Positions 9,565 to 22,280 of a DNA stretch of 64,000 bases are shown piece after piece; position 1 is the stretch's first letter; each line of letters starts with the position of its first letter. Both the position numbers and the translations under genes were made by a program. Source of the DNA: Paracoccus contaminans (lineage in GTDB: Bacteria; Pseudomonadota; Alphaproteobacteria; Rhodobacterales; Rhodobacteraceae); NCBI RefSeq assembly GCF_002105555.1, contig NZ_CP020612.1, positions 1,542,001 through 1,606,000 of the forward strand. The letters run 5' to 3'. The notes below the pieces were generated by a model, which was given only the letters and a program-made list of their open reading frames with translations, was not told the origin of the DNA and made no database searches.

Positions 9565-10665
9565 ATGCGGGCAGGGGCCGCTGCCCTGATGCTGCTGGCG
9601 GCGCTGGCCATCGCGCCGGGCGCTAGGGGCGCGGCGCCCGTGCCGCAGGAAGGGCTGCAGCCGCCGGCCGAGGGATCGGTCCGGCTGGCGACGTGGTCGC
9701 CCGAGCTGACGCGTGCGGGGCCGGGGCTGCTGCTGAGGGACATCCGTTCGGGCACGGACCCGCAGGTCGCGGCTGCGGTGCAGGTGATTGCCGCCGCCGA
9801 TCCCGACGTGCTGGTCCTGACCGGGTTCGACTGGGACTGGGGGGGCGAGGCACTCGCCGCCTTTGCGGCGCTGCTGGCCAAGGCGGGCGCGGATTACCCC
9901 TATCGCCATGCGGGCCAGCCCAATGCGGGGCTGGCGACGGGGCTTGATCTCGACCAGGACGGCCGGCAGGGCGGGCCGGGGGATGCGCAGGGCTTCGGGC
10001 TGTTCACGGGGCAGGGCGGGATGGCGGTGCTGTCGCGTCATCCGCTGGGGCAGGTGACGGATCATTCGGGCACGCTCTGGCGCGATCTGCCGGGCAACCT
10101 GATGCCGCCCGCGCCGCCCGAGGTGGCGGCGGTGCAGCGCCTGTCCTCGGTCGCGCATTGGCAGGTGCCGGTTTCGCTGCCGGCTGGAGGGCTGACGCTG
10201 CTGGCCTGGTCGGCGACGCCGCCGGTCTTTGACGGGCCCGATGACCGCAATGGCCGGCGCAACCATGACGAGGCGGCATTCTGGCTGCGCCACCTGCCGC
10301 CGGGCCGCTTTGCCTTGATGGGCAAGGCCAATCTCGATCCCGAGGACGGCGAGGGGCGGCCCGAGGCGCTGCGGGCGCTGATCGCTGCCGCCCGCGACCC
10401 GGCCCCGCGCAGCGAAGGAGCCGCCGCCGCTCCGCAGGCGGGCGTCAATGCCCGCCAGCGGGGCGATCCGGCGCTGGACACGGCCGACTGGGCTGACGAG
10501 GGCGGCCCCGGGAACCTGCGCGTGGATCTGGTGTTGCCGTCCCCTGATCTGGCGGTCACCGGATCGGGCGTATTGTGGCCCCCGCCGGGGATGCCGTTGG
10601 CCGAGGCTGCCGCGGCGGCATCGCGGCACCGGCTGGTCTGGGTCGATGTAAGGATGGCGCAATGA
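9565..10665 (+). CDS. secreted endonuclease/exonuclease/phosphatase-family protein
   Basis: The protein has 366 residues, with a Sec signal peptide (hydrophobic 5-20, cleavage near AGARGAAP). The rest resembles Rhodobacteral EEP-superfamily proteins: RLATWSPEL at the start, DPDVLVLTGFDWDWGG, then GGMAVLSRHPLG, a domain middle containing FDGPDDRNGRRNHDE, and NLRVDLVLPSPDL near the end. The superfamily cleaves phosphodiesters or phosphomonoesters in DNA, lipids or inositol phosphates. The substrate here is unknown. It overlaps the next gene by ATGA. Its position within the leu cluster has no obvious functional meaning. Confidence 0.75.
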   Translation: MRAGAAALMLLAALAIAPGARGAAPVPQEGLQPPAEGSVRLATWSPELTRAGPGLLLRDIRSGTDPQVAAAVQVIAAADPDVLVLTGFDWDWGGEALAAFAALLAKAGADYPYRHAGQPNAGLATGLDLDQDGRQGGPGDAQGFGLFTGQGGMAVLSRHPLGQVTDHSGTLWRDLPGNLMPPAPPEVAAVQRLSSVAHWQVPVSLPAGGLTLLAWSATPPVFDGPDDRNGRRNHDEAAFWLRHLPPGRFALMGKANLDPEDGEGRPEALRALIAAARDPAPRSEGAAAAPQAGVNARQRGDPALDTADWADEGGPGNLRVDLVLPSPDLAVTGSGVLWPPPGMPLAEAAAAASRHRLVWVDVRMAQ

Positions 10666-11561
10666 CGGATGAAAGGGCGGGCGAGGGCGCGATGTGGAAA
10701 GGGCCGGGGGCGCCGCTGCCCCCCGCCGTCACGCCGCCTGCGCCCGAGGATGGGGTGCCGCGCACCGCCATCGCCGGCCCGGATGCGGCCCTGCTGCAAG
10801 CCGATGGGGCCGAGGCTGCCCCGTCCGCCGACCCACCGCGCAATGCCGCCCATCCGCTGGACCAGCCCGCCATCCAGCCTGCCGCCGGACAGGCCGCGAC
10901 CCTGTCGATGCGCCTGTCCGATTTCGATTCGGCGCAGCTTGGCGCGATGGCCCATCTTTACCGGGGCGAGGTCTATCGTTCGACCGTGTGGCGCACGCGG
11001 CTGGACAATACGACCAACTGGTCGATCGTCATGATGGGCGTGGCGCTGACCTCGGCCTTTTCCAGCCCTTCATCCTCGTCCCTGCCGCTGCTGGTGGTGG
11101 GCATGCTGCTGCTGGTCTTTCTGGTGTTCGAGGCGCGGCGCTATCGCTATTTCAACGTCTGGCGCGCCCGCGCCCGCTGGATGGAAACGCATCTTTACGC
11201 CCCCATGCTGCGCGGCCAGCCTGTTGATCCGGCCTGGCGCGACGTGCTGGCGCGCGATTACGAAACGCCGGTCCACCATATCAGCTTCGTGCAGGCGCTG
11301 GGGCGGCGGCTGCGCCGCAACTTCATCTGGATCCTGGCGATCCAGTCGGGGGCCTATTGGGGCAAGATCGCCATCCATCCCTTTCCCGCGCAGGATATCC
11401 ATGACCTGATCGGGCGTGCCGCGATCGGTCCAGTGCCGGGGGTTGCGGTGCTGATCGCGGGGGTCGTCTATAACGGCATGTGGATTGCCGTCGCGCTGTG
11501 GTCCTGGCGGGTGGACCGCGCCCGCTGGGGGCCGGACGGCGGCGGGGGCAGCATGGGCTGA
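10662..11561 (+). CDS. DUF2270 predicted integral membrane protein
   Basis: This 299-residue protein has an N-terminal, Pro/Ala-rich, probably disordered stretch (1-80). The DUF2270 domain follows, starting at LSDFDSAQLGAMAHLYRGEVYRS and including WRTRLDNTTNWSIV and FLVFEARRYRYFNVWRAR. About four membrane helices are predicted. No function is established for the family. Translation probably depends on the preceding phosphatase-like gene, because the start lies in its stop codon. Confidence 0.8.
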   Translation: MTDERAGEGAMWKGPGAPLPPAVTPPAPEDGVPRTAIAGPDAALLQADGAEAAPSADPPRNAAHPLDQPAIQPAAGQAATLSMRLSDFDSAQLGAMAHLYRGEVYRSTVWRTRLDNTTNWSIVMMGVALTSAFSSPSSSSLPLLVVGMLLLVFLVFEARRYRYFNVWRARARWMETHLYAPMLRGQPVDPAWRDVLARDYETPVHHISFVQALGRRLRRNFIWILAIQSGAYWGKIAIHPFPAQDIHDLIGRAAIGPVPGVAVLIAGVVYNGMWIAVALWSWRVDRARWGPDGGGGSMG

Positions 11562-11571
11562 AGGGGCGTCC

Positions 11572-11979
11572 TTACCGTCCCGCGCCTTCGGCCGCGCCCC
11601 CCATCGCCCTGAGCCTTCCGATCAGCCCGGCGGCCGTCGGCCCGACCCGGTCGCAGGCCCCCGGATCGTCCAGAAGGCGGAAGGCCGGCGCATAGACCTG
11701 CCGGTCATAGGCCGAGGCGTCCAGCCCCAGCTGGGCGGCAAGCTGGTCGCCCGTGCCGGTGAGCAGCGTCCAGTCGGCATCGCCGAGCGCATAGGCGGGG
11801 CAGTTCGAGGTGATGACATTGACCTGGGCAAGCTGGGTCAAGAGGGCGCGGGCCTCGGCCGGGGGCAGGGCAGAGGTGTCGGGCAGCACCACGGTCGCGC
11901 CGGTATCGGCTGCCGCAGGTCGGGCCAGCAGGGATGATGCCAGCAGAACCGCCAGCAGGGCGGCAGGCATGCGCGTCAT
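11572..11979 (-). CDS. small secreted protein of unknown function
   Basis: The product has 135 residues, beginning with a clear signal peptide (MTRMPAALLAVLLASSLLA, cleavage near PAAADT). The mature part has two cysteines (SNCPAY and PGACDRV) that could form a disulfide, and reads like a soluble alpha-helical periplasmic protein. I do not recognise the family. The ATG at 11979 has GGAAGGAGAA upstream, so expression is likely. It converges on the DUF2270 gene with a 10-base gap. Confidence 0.7.
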   Translation of the reverse strand: MTRMPAALLAVLLASSLLARPAAADTGATVVLPDTSALPPAEARALLTQLAQVNVITSNCPAYALGDADWTLLTGTGDQLAAQLGLDASAYDRQVYAPAFRLLDDPGACDRVGPTAAGLIGRLRAMGGAAEGAGR

Positions 11980-12127
11980 GGTGCGTTCTCCTTCCATGCA
12001 GCTTGGCCATAGGGGCCCCTGCGCCGCCCAACCGCAAGCCAAATGGCCGTGAACTTGACCGTCCGTCCGGCCTTGGCTAGGCGGTAGGCAGCCTTTTCGC
12101 CTTCCTGACCATCGCCGCGGAGCCATC

Positions 12128-13249
12128 ATGTCCCAGCCCTATTCCCTTCTGATCCTGCCCGGCGACGGCATCGGCCCCGAGGTGATGGCCGAGGTGCGCA
12201 AGGTCATCGACTGGTTCCAGGCGAACCGCGGGATGCGCTTTGACGTGTCCGAGGATCTTGTCGGCGGCGCTGCCTATGACCGGCACGGCACGCCGCTGGC
12301 GGATGCCACGATGGCCAAGGCCCAGCAGGTCGATGCGGTGCTGCTGGGCGCGGTCGGCGGGCCGGCCTATGACAGCCTCGATTTCAGCGTCAAGCCGGAA
12401 CGGGGCCTGCTGCGCCTGCGCAAGGAAATGGACCTGTTCGCCAATCTGCGCCCGGCCCAGTGTTTTGACGCGCTTGCCGATTTTTCCTCGCTCAAGCGCG
12501 AGGTGGTCGCCGGCCTCGACATCCTGATCGTGCGCGAGCTGACCTCGGGCGTCTATTTCGGCGAACCGCGCGGCATCCATGCCGACGACAACAACCCGGA
12601 CAACGAAGGCGGGCGGGTGGGCATCAACACCCAGCGCTATACCAGCGGCGAGATCCGCCGCGTCGCCCGCGCGGCCTTCGATCTGGCGCGCAAGCGGTCG
12701 AACCGGGTCTGTTCGATGGAAAAGGCCAATGTGATGGAATCGGGCATCCTGTGGCGCGAGGAAGTGCAGTGGGTCCACGACAACGAATATCCCGATGTCG
12801 AGCTGACCCATATGTATGCCGATAACGGCGCGATGCAGTTGGTGCGCCGCCCGTCGCAGTTCGACGTGATCGTGACCGACAACCTGTTCGGCGACATCCT
12901 GTCGGATGCGGCGGCGATGCTGACCGGCAGCCTCGGCATGCTGCCCTCGGCCAGCCTTGGCGCGCCGATGGCCAATGGCCGTCCCAAGGCGATGTATGAA
13001 CCCGTCCACGGCTCGGCCCCCGATATCGCGGGGCAGGGCAAGGCCAATCCGATCGCCTGCATCCTCAGCTTTGCAATGGCGCTGCGCTATTCGCTGGGCG
13101 AAGGGGCGGCGGCCGACGAGCTTGAACGGGCGGTGGAAAAGGTTCTGGCCGACGGCGTGCGCACGGCCGATCTGATGGGCCCCGAGGGCGGCACGCCCGT
13201 CAGCACCGCACAGATGGGCGATCACATCGTCGCCGCCCTGGCAGGCTGA
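12128..13249 (+). CDS. leuB: 3-isopropylmalate dehydrogenase
   Basis: LeuB (373 residues) oxidatively decarboxylates 3-isopropylmalate with NAD in leucine synthesis. Visible hallmarks are [10 protein letters not shown] (10-19), the substrate arginines around [10 protein letters not shown], the Tyr/Lys region ELTSGVYFG, the metal-binding [14 protein letters not shown] (about 255-268), and NAD-site [15 protein letters not shown]. Length fits the family. The ATG at 12128 follows GCGGAG. It is separated from leuCD by three genes, so the cluster is a loose one. Confidence 0.97.
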   Translation: MSQPYSLLILPGDGIGPEVMAEVRKVIDWFQANRGMRFDVSEDLVGGAAYDRHGTPLADATMAKAQQVDAVLLGAVGGPAYDSLDFSVKPERGLLRLRKEMDLFANLRPAQCFDALADFSSLKREVVAGLDILIVRELTSGVYFGEPRGIHADDNNPDNEGGRVGINTQRYTSGEIRRVARAAFDLARKRSNRVCSMEKANVMESGILWREEVQWVHDNEYPDVELTHMYADNGAMQLVRRPSQFDVIVTDNLFGDILSDAAAMLTGSLGMLPSASLGAPMANGRPKAMYEPVHGSAPDIAGQGKANPIACILSFAMALRYSLGEGAAADELERAVEKVLADGVRTADLMGPEGGTPVSTAQMGDHIVAALAG

Positions 13250-13589
13250 GGGGCCAGAACCGGGCGCGGCCCAGCCGGCCAGGCATGCCCCTTGCGCCGC
13301 GATGCGGGGGGGCGCGATGACGCCCGGCCGGTGGGGCGCAGGATGGGTGGTCGCAGGCCCGGCCGCGTCAGGAAGCCGGCTTGATTTGGGCCTTTGTGAC
13401 GGACCCGCCGCTCCGCATCCCGTGGCTTGGGCCAAGGGCCGCCGCGCCTTGACGCTTGGCGACGGAACAGTTCAGGGCACGGGGTGACGGCCCGCCGCAG
13501 CCCGCCGCGTTCAGGCCGCCGCCGTGATGGCCGCGCCTTGGCCCGATGATGACGTCAACCCAGGCGAATGCAGGGGGGCGGGGCCTTCC
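13250..13589 (+). other. 340-base gap without a recognisable gene
   Basis: This very GC-rich stretch lies between the convergent leuB and glycerate kinase genes. Open frames here are short and of low complexity, with no family match that I can see. I see no strong terminator with a T-run, no tRNA and no repeat. Confidence 0.5.
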
Positions 13590-14834
13590 TCAGCGCGGCG
13601 GCGCTGCCTCGATCAGGATCGCGCGGAAATCATTGACATTGGTCAGGGTGGGGCCGGTCACGACCTGCCCCCCGATCCGGCCGAAAAAGCCATGCGCATC
13701 GTTGCGGGCCAGCGCCGCGGCCGCATCGGCGCCCAGCGCCGCGGCACGCGCCAGCGTGTTGGGGCCGATCATGGCCCCCGCGATCTCGGCCGCCCCGTCC
13801 ACCCCATCGGTATCGCAGGCCAGCGCATGAATGCCCCGCGCGCCATCCAGCGCGAGGGCGAGCGCCAGCGCATATTCGGCATTCGGCCCGCCGATGCCGT
13901 CGCCGCGGCGGGTTACGGTCAGCTCGCCCCCCGACAGGATCACCAGCGGCCCGCCTTCGGCCAGCGCCAGCCGGGCATGGGTGGCGGCAACCGCGCGCGC
14001 CTCGCCCTCGACCGCGTCGCCGAGGCAGCGCACCGCATAGCCCCCGGCCCGCGCAAGCTCGGCAGCCGCGTCCAGCGACAGCGAGGGCGCCGCATAGACG
14101 ACGGTCTGGGTGTGCCCCAGCCGCGGATCGCCCGGCGCCACAACCCCGCCCGGCGCGCCCAGCGCCGCCCTGACCCCAGCCGGCGGGGTGATGCCCCAGC
14201 GGTCCAGGATCGCCAGCGCATCGGCGGGGCTGGACGGATCGCCCACTGTCGGCCCCGATCCGATCAGGGCCGGATCATCCCCCGGCACGTCCGACAGGCA
14301 CAAAGCGAGCATCCGCGCCGGCCAGGCGGCGGCGGCAAGCTGTCCGCCCTTGACCCGGCTGAGATGCTTGCGGACGATGTTGATCTGCCCGATGGGTGCC
14401 CCGCTTGCCAGCAGCGCGCGGTTGACCGCCTGCTTTTCGGCAAGGCCGATCCCGCGCCGGGGCGCGCATAGCAGCGCCGATGCCCCGCCCGAGATGAGCG
14501 CGAGCACGAAATCCTGCGGCCCCAGGCCCTGCAGCATGGCCAGCATCCGTTCGCTGGCCGCCAGGCCGGCGGCATCGGGAACGGGGTGTGACGCCTCGAC
14601 GATCTCCACCCCGCGGGTGGGCCGTCCGTGGCCGCGCCGGGTGATGATCAGCCCCTCGCATGGCCCCCAGGCGGCCTCGACCGCCTCGGCCATCCGGGCG
14701 CTGGCCTTGCCGGCGCCGACCACCAGCACCCGTCCCGGCGGCCGGGGCGGCAGAAAGCGCCCAAGGCCGATCATCGGGTCGGCGACGGCCACGGCGCGGT
14801 CGAACATCGCGCGCAGCAGCCCGGCCGGGGTCAT
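13590..14834 (-). CDS. glycerate 2-kinase (GckA/TtuD-type, DUF4147 + MOFRL)
   Basis: This 414-residue enzyme of the class-II glycerate kinase family phosphorylates D-glycerate to 2-phosphoglycerate using ATP, as in serine-cycle or tartrate/glyoxylate metabolism. The DUF4147 domain (1-230) includes VVGAGKASARMAEAVE and LISGGASALLCAP. The C-terminal MOFRL domain (about 290-400) includes LSGGELTVTRRGDGIGGPNAEY and ACDTDGVDGA. Older annotations call it hydroxypyruvate reductase. I prefer the ATG at 14834, which has GAGGA upstream, over a TTG six codons earlier. Confidence 0.88.
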   Translation of the reverse strand: MTPAGLLRAMFDRAVAVADPMIGLGRFLPPRPPGRVLVVGAGKASARMAEAVEAAWGPCEGLIITRRGHGRPTRGVEIVEASHPVPDAAGLAASERMLAMLQGLGPQDFVLALISGGASALLCAPRRGIGLAEKQAVNRALLASGAPIGQINIVRKHLSRVKGGQLAAAAWPARMLALCLSDVPGDDPALIGSGPTVGDPSSPADALAILDRWGITPPAGVRAALGAPGGVVAPGDPRLGHTQTVVYAAPSLSLDAAAELARAGGYAVRCLGDAVEGEARAVAATHARLALAEGGPLVILSGGELTVTRRGDGIGGPNAEYALALALALDGARGIHALACDTDGVDGAAEIAGAMIGPNTLARAAALGADAAAALARNDAHGFFGRIGGQVVTGPTLTNVNDFRAILIEAAPPR

Positions 14835-14862
14835 GCGGGCATCCTCATGCAAGGCTCCCCGC

Positions 14863-15795
14863 TCAGCCGAACATGCCCGTCACCTGCGCCAGCAGCCGGA
14901 AGGCCCGGCCCGAACGGCTGTCGACCGCGGCGGCAAGGGTCGGGTCGTTCATGTCGGCCGCCGCGCGGGACAGGGTGCGGTCATACTGGCGCAGGAAGTG
15001 GTGGCCGGCATCGCGGAACACCTCGTCCTCGCGCATCAGCATCGCCGCGGTGTCCAGCGCGGCCGGGTCGCCGATGTCGCCCAGCGCCTGCGCGCCGCTG
15101 CGCTGGCCCTCCAGAAAGCGCCGCCAGCCCTGTGCATCGGCGCGGCTGTCGGGCAGGTCGTCCATATAGACGCCGTGCCCGGCCAGCAGGGTGATGACAT
15201 CCTGCGCCGCCCGGATGCAGCGCGCCGTTTCCGGGTCGGCCAGCGCCTTGCGCAGCGCCGCAATGGCCGCATGGTCGTCCGGCCCGTCCGGGAAATCGAA
15301 GGCCGCGACAAGCTCATCCGGCGAGATCCGGACCGCCTCGGGCGGGTCCAGGGGCAGATCGCTCTGCCTCGGCTCGCCCTGCCGCAGGCCGGCCTGCTTC
15401 TGCTCGGGCCGGGCGGGGCGCGGGGCCGGGCGCAGCGCGGCAAGGGCAGTGCGGCCCGGCGCGGCGGGCAGGGCGGCGTCACGGTCGGCCGCGGCACGCT
15501 CGTCGGGGCGCAGCGCCTCCATCCGGGCGCGCAGCATGGCCGCTTCGGCACGCAGGTCGGCCAGCATCCGGGCCAGCCCGACCGCGGTCCAGATCAGCAC
15601 CAGCGGCAGGACCACCCCGACCAGCGCGGCCAGCCGCCCCAGCCCTGACGCGGAGCCATCCGACGGCCCGGCCAGCCAGAACAGCAGCACCAGCAGCACC
15701 CAGGCCAGCGTGGCCGCGGCACCCGCGATCGACGCGCGATCCCCGCCCCGCCGGCCCGCCAGGCGGGAACGCAGCCGCGCGATCGCCTCATTCAT
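14863..15795 (-). CDS. membrane protein of unknown function
   Basis: The protein has 310 residues. Two hydrophobic helices (about 26-45 and 52-75) are followed by a short coiled-coil-like stretch ([18 protein letters not shown]), a Pro/Ala/Gln-rich linker and a soluble helical domain (about 155-305). I recognise the general architecture from Rhodobacteral genomes but not a named family. The start (15795) overlaps the greA stop by 8 bases, so it is probably cotranscribed with greA and translated by coupling. Confidence 0.75.
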   Translation of the reverse strand: MNEAIARLRSRLAGRRGGDRASIAGAAATLAWVLLVLLFWLAGPSDGSASGLGRLAALVGVVLPLVLIWTAVGLARMLADLRAEAAMLRARMEALRPDERAAADRDAALPAAPGRTALAALRPAPRPARPEQKQAGLRQGEPRQSDLPLDPPEAVRISPDELVAAFDFPDGPDDHAAIAALRKALADPETARCIRAAQDVITLLAGHGVYMDDLPDSRADAQGWRRFLEGQRSGAQALGDIGDPAALDTAAMLMREDEVFRDAGHHFLRQYDRTLSRAAADMNDPTLAAAVDSRSGRAFRLLAQVTGMFG

Positions 15796-16258
15796 AGCGG
15801 ATCGCAAGGATCTCGTAGGATTTCTGCCCCCCAGGCGTGACCACCTCGACGCTGTCACCCTCGTCCTTGCCGATCAGGGCCCGTGCGAGGGGCGAGCGCA
15901 CGTTCAACAGGCCGCGTTCAAGATCGGCCTCCTGCTCGCCCACGAGCTGGAACAGCTTTTCCTCGCCCGTGTCCTCGTCCACCAGGGTGACGCGGGCACC
16001 GAACTTGATGCTGCCCGACAGCTTCGAGGGGTCGATCACCTCGGCACGCGACAAGATGCCCTCAAGCTCCTTGATGCGGCCTTCGATGAAGGACTGCTTT
16101 TCGCGGGCGGAATGATATTCGGCGTTCTCGGACAGGTCGCCATGTTCGCGCGCTTCGGCGATCGCGCGGATCACGGCCGGGCGGTCATTGGCCTTCAGCC
16201 CGCGCAGTTCCTCGTCCAGCAGGTCAAAGCCTGCCCGCGTCATCGGTATCTTTTCCAT
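15788..16258 (-). CDS. greA: transcription elongation factor GreA
   Basis: GreA (156 residues) rescues backtracked RNA polymerase by stimulating cleavage of the 3' end of the transcript. The N-terminal coiled coil carries the functional acidic tip in [17 protein letters not shown] (about 36-52). The C-terminal FKBP-like domain includes the segments [11 protein letters not shown] and [19 protein letters not shown]. Length is standard. The start at 16258 gives the usual MEKIPMT N-terminus. It is divergent from ETF-QO and leads a two-gene unit with the membrane protein downstream. Confidence 0.97.
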   Translation of the reverse strand: MEKIPMTRAGFDLLDEELRGLKANDRPAVIRAIAEAREHGDLSENAEYHSAREKQSFIEGRIKELEGILSRAEVIDPSKLSGSIKFGARVTLVDEDTGEEKLFQLVGEQEADLERGLLNVRSPLARALIGKDEGDSVEVVTPGGQKSYEILAIRYE

Positions 16259-16483
16259 CGCGCCCTCGTGCGGAAACGCCCCCGGCAATGTCGCGGGGGC
16301 GTCTGGTTCGGGCCGCATCGTGGCGCAGTGCCGTTCCTGACGCAAGCGCCCTTGCCCGGCGGCGGGCCAGCGGCGGGCGATTGCACCGCAGCGACACGGA
16401 GCCTTGCGGTTGTTTCACGCCCCGGATGTGAATATGCAGCTATCAACCGACCAAGCCCCGCCACCGTCACGAGGAAAGCAGCC

Positions 16484-18139
<1,656 letters not shown>

Positions 18140-18231
18140 GCGCATCGCCCGCAGACCCGGCGTTGCCGCCGCCTGCGGCAATCGCTAGGGTCGGGGCTCG
18201 TCCATCAGCCGATGCGGGGCCGTTGCCAGCG

Positions 18232-20205
18232 ATGAAACCTATCCTGATCCTCGCGGTGGCCGGCGGGCTGTGCGCCCCGGCCATGGCCCAAGCCCCCGCC
18301 GCGCTTTCCGCCGCGCCCCGCGCCGCATCCCTGACCGGCTTGCCGCTGCGCCTTGCGCAGGCGGAGGCCGCCCCGGCCGGAACGCAGCCCCGCACCGCCA
18401 CGGACGGCGCGCGCGATCCGGCCGCGCCTGCTGCCGCGATGGCGCCCGTCCCCGGCCGCGCCGGCCCCTACCTTGCCGCGCGCCTTGCCGCGGCGCGCAG
18501 CGATTATGCCCCTGCCGCGCGCTATTTCCGCCAGGCCGTGCGGAACGATCCGGCCGACATCTTCCTGCAGGATGGCGCGCTGGTGTCGCTGGTGTCGGCT
18601 GGTGAGATGGGCGATGCCGTCGCGCTGTCGGACAATCTCGTGCGCTCGAACAAGGCGACCGAACTGGCCGGGCTGATCGCGCGCGTGGAAATGGCCCGCA
18701 AGGGCGACTGGGCGGGCGTCCTGAAATCGCTGGACGAGCGGCCCTCGACCGCCGACGGGGCGGCGGGGCCGCTGCTGGACGGCATGATCCGCGCCTGGGC
18801 GCAACTGGGCGCGGGCCGCGCCGGGGATGCCTTCGCCACGCTGGAGCATCTGTCCAAGACCCGCGGGGCGGGGGGGATCGCGCAGTATCAGCTCGCGCTG
18901 GCCAAGGCCAGCGTGGGGGATTACGAGGCGGCCGAAAAGGCGCTGCGCGCGCCCGAGGCGTCGGGCCATCTGGGCGGCATCACCGCGCGGGTCCAGGTGC
19001 TTTCCCAGCTGGAGCGCAATGACGAGGCCATCAAGGTGCTGGATGGCGTCGACGCGCTGGAGACAGAGCCGTCGCTGAAGGCGATGCGCGCCCGGCTGGC
19101 GGCTGGCGAAACGCTGCCCTTCGACGTGGTCGGATCGCCGGTTGCGGGGCTGGCGCAGGTCTTCGTCACCTTCGGCGGGGTGCTGATGGGGGGCGAGGAT
19201 ACCGATCAGCTGGCGCTGATCTATGCGCGGCTGGGGCAATATCTTGACCCGCAGATGGCCGATGCGCAGTTGCTGGCGGCCCAGTTGCTGCAATCGGCCG
19301 GCCAGTTCGACCTGGCGGAAAAGGAATTCGACGGCCTGCGCGCCAAGGGCGACCTGCGCCCCGGCGCCGAGCTTTCCCGCATCGACGCGCTGGCCCGCGC
19401 CGGCCGGGGCGATGATGCCGAGGCGGCCGCCCGCCGCCTGACCGAGGCCTGGCCCGATCTGCCCGCAGCCTGGATGGCGCTGGGTGATCTGCTGCGCCAG
19501 CATGACCGCTTTGCCGAGGCCGTGCCCGTCTATGACGAGGCGCTCAAGCGGCTGCAGAAGACGGATGATCCGCAGGCAAGCTGGTTTGCGCTGTATGCGC
19601 GCGGCATCGCCTTGGAACGCACCGGCCAGTTCGACCGGGCGGATGCCGATTTTCAGGCCGCGCTCAAGCTTCAGCCGGAGCAGGCGCCGATCCTGAACTA
19701 TCTCGGCTACAGCTGGGTCGATCGCAACATCCGGCTGAACGAGGGGCTGAAGCTGATCGAAAAGGCCGTGGCGCTGCGCCCGGACGATGGCTACATCCTC
19801 GATTCGCTGGCCTGGGCGCATTACCGCATGGGCCATTATGCCCAGGCCGTCGATCCGATGGAAAAGGCGGTCGCGGCCATGTCCTCGGACAGTCTGGTCA
19901 ATGACCATATGGGCGACATCTACTGGATGGTCGGGCGCAAGCGCGAGGCCGAGATCCAGTGGAAACGGGCGCTGAGCCTTTACAAGCCCGACGATACCGA
20001 CACCGACCTGAACCGCATCCGCGCCAAGCTGGAGGTCGGGCTGGATGCGGTGCTGGCCGCGGAAAAGGCCAATGGGGGCAAGCTGCCGCAAGGGTTCGGC
20101 CAGCCGCCTGCGCCCCCCGCCCCCGGCCCGGCGGCCGCCCCGGCCGAGGCCGCCGATCCGTCCCTGCCGCCTTCCGCCCCTGCGGACGCGCCGCCCAAGC
20201 CGTGA
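18232..20205 (+). CDS. secreted tetratricopeptide-repeat protein
   Basis: This 657-residue protein has a signal peptide (1-20, cleavage after APAMAQ) followed by a solenoid of TPR-like helical pairs. The clearest repeats are near the C-terminus, for example [23 protein letters not shown] and [24 protein letters not shown] Pro/Ala-rich tail (about 620-657) probably is disordered. Such proteins often scaffold envelope assembly, but the partner is unknown. Its stop overlaps the GTG start of ispE, so the two genes are likely cotranscribed. Confidence 0.85.
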   Translation: MKPILILAVAGGLCAPAMAQAPAALSAAPRAASLTGLPLRLAQAEAAPAGTQPRTATDGARDPAAPAAAMAPVPGRAGPYLAARLAAARSDYAPAARYFRQAVRNDPADIFLQDGALVSLVSAGEMGDAVALSDNLVRSNKATELAGLIARVEMARKGDWAGVLKSLDERPSTADGAAGPLLDGMIRAWAQLGAGRAGDAFATLEHLSKTRGAGGIAQYQLALAKASVGDYEAAEKALRAPEASGHLGGITARVQVLSQLERNDEAIKVLDGVDALETEPSLKAMRARLAAGETLPFDVVGSPVAGLAQVFVTFGGVLMGGEDTDQLALIYARLGQYLDPQMADAQLLAAQLLQSAGQFDLAEKEFDGLRAKGDLRPGAELSRIDALARAGRGDDAEAAARRLTEAWPDLPAAWMALGDLLRQHDRFAEAVPVYDEALKRLQKTDDPQASWFALYARGIALERTGQFDRADADFQAALKLQPEQAPILNYLGYSWVDRNIRLNEGLKLIEKAVALRPDDGYILDSLAWAHYRMGHYAQAVDPMEKAVAAMSSDSLVNDHMGDIYWMVGRKREAEIQWKRALSLYKPDDTDTDLNRIRAKLEVGLDAVLAAEKANGGKLPQGFGQPPAPPAPGPAAAPAEAADPSLPPSAPADAPPKP

Positions 20206-21059
20206 CCGCCCCCGCCCGCGAGCCGGCGACCCAGCCGGCCACCCAGCCGGCGCCGGCCAAGATCAACCTGGCGCTGCACGTCACGGGGCGGCGGGACGAC
20301 GGCTATCACCTGCTCGATTCGCTGGTGGTGTTCACGGCGCTGGGCGACAGGGTGACGGTTGCGCCCGGCCCCCCGTCGCTGCGCCTGACGGGACCGTTCG
20401 CCCATGCTGTCCCCGGCGGCGAGGACAACCTGGTGCTGCGCGCGGCGCGTGCGGTCGGGGCGGGGGCTGCGATCACGCTGGACAAGCATCTGCCCCCCGC
20501 CTCGGGAATCGGGGGCGGCACGGCCGATGCGGCTGCGGTGCTGCGCGCGCTCGGCCGTGTGCCCCGGCGCCCCGAGATGCTGGGCGCCGACCTGCCCGCC
20601 TGCCTGGTCAGCGCGCCCTTGCGGATGCGCGGGGTGGGCGAGCTGCTCGACCCTGTGGCCGGGCTGCCGCTGCTGGATCTGGTACTGGTCAATCCGGGCA
20701 TCGAGGTGCCCACCCCTGCCGTCTTCGCGGCGCTGGAGCGGCGGGACAATCCGGGGCTGCCGCCTTGGGGCGGGGGCACGCGCGCGGCGCTGCTGGAATG
20801 GCTGGGGCAGACGCGCAACGACCTGCAAGGCCCCGCGCTGCGCCTGGCGCCGGTCATCGGCGACTGCCTGGCGGCACTGGCCGGGCAGGGGGCGGGCTTT
20901 GTCCGCATGTCGGGTTCGGGGGCGACCTGCTTTGGCATCTTTGCCGATGGCGCAGGCGCCGAGGCGGCCGCGGCGCGCCTGGCCGCAGCGCGGCCGGACT
21001 GGTGGGTCAGGGCCACCCGCACCATCGAGGGGCTACCCCTCGCATTGCCGCAGGGCTAA
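20202..21059 (+). CDS. ispE: 4-diphosphocytidyl-2-C-methyl-D-erythritol kinase
   Basis: IspE (285 residues) is a GHMP kinase that phosphorylates CDP-methylerythritol in the MEP isoprenoid pathway. Motifs: [19 protein letters not shown] (start, substrate site), [18 protein letters not shown] (about 100-117, the ATP loop, with Thr where Ser is usual), and [10 protein letters not shown] (about 241-250). The start is the GTG at 20202 inside the TPR stop codon (GTGA). The N-terminus includes a short PATQ duplication coming from a 12-base near-repeat around 20226-20250. Confidence 0.95.
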   Translation: MTAPAREPATQPATQPAPAKINLALHVTGRRDDGYHLLDSLVVFTALGDRVTVAPGPPSLRLTGPFAHAVPGGEDNLVLRAARAVGAGAAITLDKHLPPASGIGGGTADAAAVLRALGRVPRRPEMLGADLPACLVSAPLRMRGVGELLDPVAGLPLLDLVLVNPGIEVPTPAVFAALERRDNPGLPPWGGGTRAALLEWLGQTRNDLQGPALRLAPVIGDCLAALAGQGAGFVRMSGSGATCFGIFADGAGAEAAAARLAAARPDWWVRATRTIEGLPLALPQG

Positions 21060-21087
21060 GGCTGGTGCAGCAGGAAAGGGGGGCGTG

Positions 21088-21828
21088 ATGCTGCGTCTGG
21101 GTGTGAATATCGACCATGTCGCCACCGTGCGGAACGCGCGCGGCACGCCATGGCCCGATCCGCTGCGCGCCGCGCTGATGGCCCAGCAGGCCGGCGCGGA
21201 CGGCATCACCGCGCATCTGCGCGAGGATCGCCGCCATATTTCGGATGCCGACATCGCGCATCTGGCCGATGCGCTTGACGTGCCGCTGAACCTTGAAATG
21301 GCGGCCACGGCCGAAATGCAGGCGATCGCCCTGCGCCATCGCCCCCATGCTGTCTGCCTCGTTCCCGAAAAGCGCGAGGAACGCACGACCGAAGGGGGGC
21401 TGGACGTGGCCGGCGATCTGGCGCGCCTGGCCGATTATGTCGCCCCCCTGCGCGAGGCGGGCAGCCGCGTGTCGCTGTTCATCGGCCACGATCCCCGCCA
21501 GATCGAGGCTGCGGCCGCCGCCGGCGCGGCCGTCGTCGAACTGCACACCGGGGCCTATTGCGATTTCGACACCGCAGGCGACATCGCCCGGCGCGATGCC
21601 GAGCTTGCCGGCCTGGCCGAGGGCGCGCGCCTGGCCGCCTCGCTGGGGCTCGAGGTGCATGCGGGCCATGGGCTGACCTTCGACACGGTCGGCCCGATCG
21701 CCGCGCTGCCGCAGATCGCCGAACTGAACATCGGCCATTTCCTGATCGCCGAGTCGATCTTTACCGGCCTTGGTCCCGCGATCGCGCAGATGCGCCGGCG
21801 CATGGATGCGGCGCGGGCGCCGGCATGA
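21088..21828 (+). CDS. pdxJ: pyridoxine 5'-phosphate synthase
   Basis: PdxJ (246 residues) condenses 3-amino-1-hydroxyacetone 1-phosphate with deoxyxylulose 5-phosphate to pyridoxine 5'-phosphate. It is a TIM barrel with [17 protein letters not shown] at the N-terminus, HLREDRRHI, the catalytic Glu in [26 protein letters not shown], and HAGHGLTF plus [14 protein letters not shown] near the C-terminus. Length is standard. The common pdxJ-acpS-lepB-rnc-era order is kept here, with two unknown genes inserted before acpS. Confidence 0.97.
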   Translation: MLRLGVNIDHVATVRNARGTPWPDPLRAALMAQQAGADGITAHLREDRRHISDADIAHLADALDVPLNLEMAATAEMQAIALRHRPHAVCLVPEKREERTTEGGLDVAGDLARLADYVAPLREAGSRVSLFIGHDPRQIEAAAAAGAAVVELHTGAYCDFDTAGDIARRDAELAGLAEGARLAASLGLEVHAGHGLTFDTVGPIAALPQIAELNIGHFLIAESIFTGLGPAIAQMRRRMDAARAPA

Positions 21829-22277
21829 TCCGGCCGGTCCTGATCGCGGCCGCGGCCCTCGCCCCGCTGTCCGGTCATGCGGCGGCGGTGCGCCAATGCG
21901 ACGGAACCGCCAGCGCCTGGAACCTGGCCGAGCCGTGGGAGCAGCATTCCGCAAGCTATGCCCAGGGCGCCATCCGGGTCGCGGTGCTGGACACGATTGA
22001 GCCGGCAGGCGCCCCGGTGCAGCTTTTGGTGCTGGCGCCGCCGCTCGATGAGATCGGCGCGCGCCGCTGCCGGATCGTCTCGCTTAGCGCCGAGGGGTCG
22101 GGGTTCTACGATCTCGACTTTCCGGGGCGCAAGGGCAGCTATGACCCCGCGCGCGGGCTGACGCTGACCATTCCGGCCAAACGCTTTGACCCCCGGTCAG
22201 GGCAGGGCCGCCCCGCCACGCTGACCGTGACCATCGACCAGAACTCCGGCGCGATCGCGGCCGATCTGGTGCCCTGA
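21825..22277 (+). CDS. small secreted protein of unknown function
   Basis: The product has 150 residues with a signal peptide ([21 protein letters not shown]). The mature part looks beta-rich, with two cysteines (RQCDGT near the start, RRCRIVSL in the middle) suited to a disulfide. It starts within the pdxJ stop codon (ATGA), so translation is probably coupled. I do not recognise the family. Its place between pdxJ and acpS is the main clue to conservation. Confidence 0.7.
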   Translation: MIRPVLIAAAALAPLSGHAAAVRQCDGTASAWNLAEPWEQHSASYAQGAIRVAVLDTIEPAGAPVQLLVLAPPLDEIGARRCRIVSLSAEGSGFYDLDFPGRKGSYDPARGLTLTIPAKRFDPRSGQGRPATLTVTIDQNSGAIAADLVP

Positions 22278-22280
22278 ACC